The notes under the pieces are model-generated. The model searched no databases. It saw only the letters and a program-made list of their open reading frames with translations, and was not told where the DNA came from. From positions 1 through 5,409 of the forward strand of contig CAISOI010000602.1 of assembly GCA_903886985.1 (NCBI GenBank): 5,409 nt of DNA, in the 5' to 3' direction. The stretch is from an uncultured Chthonomonas sp. (GTDB lineage Bacteria > Armatimonadota > Chthonomonadetes > Chthonomonadales > CAJBBX01). Position 1 is the stretch's first letter. Each line of letters begins with the position of its first letter. Of the stretch, positions 3,820 through 5,409 are shown piece by piece. A program made the position numbers and the translations under genes.

Positions 3820-4525
3820 AATCGCAGAGGGCGAGAAAAAGAGCGTGGATTTGCCGGCATTCAAACGCATTCCGAGGCATGTGGCATTCATTCCAGATGG
3901 CAATCGAAGGTGGGCGGAGTGCCGTGGACTTCGCAAGGAAGATGGATACGCTGCCGGGTTGGCGCCCGGTTTTCAACTCTGTGAATTGTGCATAGAACTT
4001 GGAATTGAAGAGTCAACTATATTTGGTTTCACCTGTGACAACACAAAGCGCCCCAGCGCTCAGACCAGAGCCTTCAAACAAGCATGTGTCGAATTTGCGA
4101 TTGGATTACGGGAAATGGATGTGTCTCTACTGGTAGTCGGAAACGAGTTGTCCCCGCACTTCCCACTTGAATTGAAGCAATTTACCACACGACAAGTGAA
4201 AAATATAAGCTCATTGAAGGTGAATTTTCTCGTTAATTACGATTGGAAATGGGATCTAACACAATCCATATCTCTTGCAAATGAAAATGTAAACTCAAAA
4301 AGCGATCAGATGACACTTCTAAGTGGGATTGGTTCATCCGAAATCTCCCGAATTGACTTGGTGGTGCGGTGGGGCGGGCGCAGTAGATTGAGTGGTATGT
4401 TGCCAATTCAGACTGTTTACTCCGACATATTTGTCATTGAGGAGTTATGGCCAGATTTCATTCCTAATAACCTCACAGATGCATTACATTGGTATGACGC
4501 ACAGGATGTTACTCTCGGCGGGTAA
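3806..4525 (+). CDS. Divergent cis-prenyltransferase (UppS / undecaprenyl diphosphate synthase family)
   Basis: 239 residues, close to the usual 230-255. Family motifs in order: HVAFIPDGNRRWA (25-37) with the Mg-binding Asp D31; GYAAG (47-51); FGFTCDNTKRP (73-83); VNYDWKWDL (143-151); DLVVRWGGRSRLS (184-196) with both diphosphate-binding Arg (R188, R194); and LWPDF (214-218). Compared with E. coli UppS (positions from memory), several conserved residues are changed: His43 is Y48, Ser71 is T76, Trp75 is T80, Glu81 is Q86, the Glu of TGGExR is R192, and the metal ligand Glu213 is D207. The enzyme therefore probably still binds a prenyl diphosphate and metal but may differ in substrate or chain length, as in lavandulyl/cyclolavandulyl synthases of this fold. 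The ATG at 3806 has only a weak AGAG upstream and overlaps the previous ORF by 14 bases, suggesting coupling; an in-frame GTG at 3833 is a less likely start. The oxidoreductase follows after 26 bases. Confidence 0.85.
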   Translation: MPSNEIAEGEKKSVDLPAFKRIPRHVAFIPDGNRRWAECRGLRKEDGYAAGLAPGFQLCELCIELGIEESTIFGFTCDNTKRPSAQTRAFKQACVEFAIGLREMDVSLLVVGNELSPHFPLELKQFTTRQVKNISSLKVNFLVNYDWKWDLTQSISLANENVNSKSDQMTLLSGIGSSEISRIDLVVRWGGRSRLSGMLPIQTVYSDIFVIEELWPDFIPNNLTDALHWYDAQDVTLGG

Positions 4526-4551
4526 ACCTATTACAATACTGGAGAAGAGAA

Positions 4552-5409
4552 ATGTCAACTCAAATGAGTAGAGAAATTCGGCTGAAGTCCCGACCAATTG
4601 GACTTCCAACTGCCGATAATTTTGAGCTTCGGAGCTGTGAAACTCAGTCCACCCATGATGGAGAAGTACTTGTTCGCAACCTCTTCATGTCCGTAGATCC
4701 CTACATGCGTGGTCGTATGAACGATCGAAAATCTTATGTCCCGCCATTCGAGATTGGCAAACCTCTTTCCGGCGGAGCAGTTGGAGAAGTTGTTGAGTCG
4801 CTTGAACCAGCATTTAAGGTAGGTGACATTGTTACTTCCTTCTATGGTTGGCGGGAATATTTCGTTGCATCGCCCGGCGAACTTCACTTAGTGAGCCCAA
4901 ACGTTCAGCCTCTATCCGTCTATCTTGGCGTGCTTGGCATGACCGGAATGACGGCATGGGCAGGTCTCAACTTGGTCGAAGTCAAATCGGGCGATGTGAT
5001 CTATATTTCTGGTGCTGCTGGGGCGGTTGGCAGCGTGGCAGGTCAATTGGCGAAACTGCGCGGATGCAAGGTTATTGGATCGGCTGGGTCTCCCGAAAAA
5101 GTCCAATTTCTTCTGAACGAATGTGGATTTGACGCGGCTTTCAATTACAAAGATGGTCCGATACTTGAGCAACTCATGAAGGCCGCCCCAGATGGAATCG
5201 ATGTTTACTTCGACAATGTCGGTGGAGAATCTCTCGAAGCGGCGCTCGATGCTTTACGCATTCATGGGCGAATAATTGCCTGTGGCGGAATATCGGTTTA
5301 TAACAACGAGAAGCCGGAACCTGGCCCTTCCAACCTCACCAACATGATTGGAAAACGCCTAACCATGAAGGGAATGATTGTATCCGACGCAATGGACCGT
5401 CAATCGGAG
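4552..5409 (+). CDS. Zinc-free MDR-family NADP-dependent oxidoreductase (PTGR/CurA-like), 3' truncated by window end
   Basis: 286 codons are present, open to the last base; the family is usually about 335-345 residues, so roughly 50 are missing. The ATG at 4552 has GGAG (4541-4544) 7 bases upstream; an in-frame ATG at 4564 is less well placed. Features in order: N-terminal SREIRLKSRPIGLPTAD (6-22); the family hallmark VDPYMRGRM (48-56); GKPLSGGAVGEV (69-80); LGVLGMTGMTAWAGL (125-139); the Rossmann glycine motif SGAAGAVGSVAGQLAK (153-168); and a DVYFDNVGGE segment followed by GRIIACGGIS. The Cys/His zinc ligands of alcohol dehydrogenases are absent. Such enzymes reduce the C=C bond of alpha,beta-unsaturated ketones, aldehydes or quinones using NADPH in the cytoplasm. 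Being 26 bases after a cis-prenyltransferase gene suggests reduction of an isoprenoid-derived enone or enal, which is inference. Confidence 0.92.
   Translation, partial: MSTQMSREIRLKSRPIGLPTADNFELRSCETQSTHDGEVLVRNLFMSVDPYMRGRMNDRKSYVPPFEIGKPLSGGAVGEVVESLEPAFKVGDIVTSFYGWREYFVASPGELHLVSPNVQPLSVYLGVLGMTGMTAWAGLNLVEVKSGDVIYISGAAGAVGSVAGQLAKLRGCKVIGSAGSPEKVQFLLNECGFDAAFNYKDGPILEQLMKAAPDGIDVYFDNVGGESLEAALDALRIHGRIIACGGISVYNNEKPEPGPSNLTNMIGKRLTMKGMIVSDAMDRQSE

Noticed and set aside
4848..5132. 94-codon + strand frame inside the oxidoreductase gene
   Set aside because: It is out of frame with a clearly recognised MDR-family protein and its product is Arg/Trp/Ser-rich shadow sequence.

Overview
This window looks like a chromosomal segment of a Gram-negative bacterium. 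Two encoded proteins carry Sec signal peptides with the exported N-terminus typical of periplasmic proteins. GC content looks moderate, a little under half by eye. The phylum cannot be fixed from sequence alone; a soil Acidobacteriota or Pseudomonadota is plausible, but this is inference. No rRNA, tRNA, CRISPR array or insertion sequence was seen. All supported genes are on the + strand.

Layout. (1) Positions 1-62 hold the last 19 codons of a probable alpha/beta-hydrolase esterase. (2) Positions 63-467 are a gene-free leader with several short hairpins. (3) Positions 468-1983 form a probable metal-handling unit: an exported DUF305 protein with four Met-rich repeats and two HHQGA motifs, then two very small ORFs, a 29-residue single-TM peptide and a 31-residue hydrophilic peptide. 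(4) Positions 2266-2697 encode a bacterial release-factor-like (baeRF / 'translational machinery') protein, followed at once by a terminator-like hairpin. (5) Positions 2698-2930 are unusually structured, with a 10-bp inverted repeat, a long two-tier hairpin and an operator-like dyad. (6) Positions 2931-3413 encode an exported basic, low-complexity protein with His/Lys/Thr repeats and seven 11-residue repeats, reminiscent of LEA or acid-shock proteins. (7) Positions 3569-5409 form a compact operon: a 41-codon ORF copying the N-terminus of the last gene, a 42-codon ORF with a near-perfect Shine-Dalgarno, a divergent cis-prenyltransferase (UppS family) with altered active-site positions, and a zinc-free medium-chain NADP-dependent oxidoreductase that runs off the window.

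How the genes may work together. The first half looks like envelope stress defence: copper or other soft-metal binding by DUF305, then the basic repeat protein. The last operon looks like specialised isoprenoid chemistry, because the cis-prenyltransferase is too altered at conserved positions to be assumed the housekeeping cell-wall enzyme, and it is paired with a reductase of the enone/alkenal family. The most unusual observation is the tiny ORF at 3569-3694. It matches codons 6-22 of the oxidoreductase at 12 of 17 residues, at the same distance from its start codon, while most of the matched codons differ synonymously. This is either the remnant of an old paralogue or a short peptide kept for its sequence.
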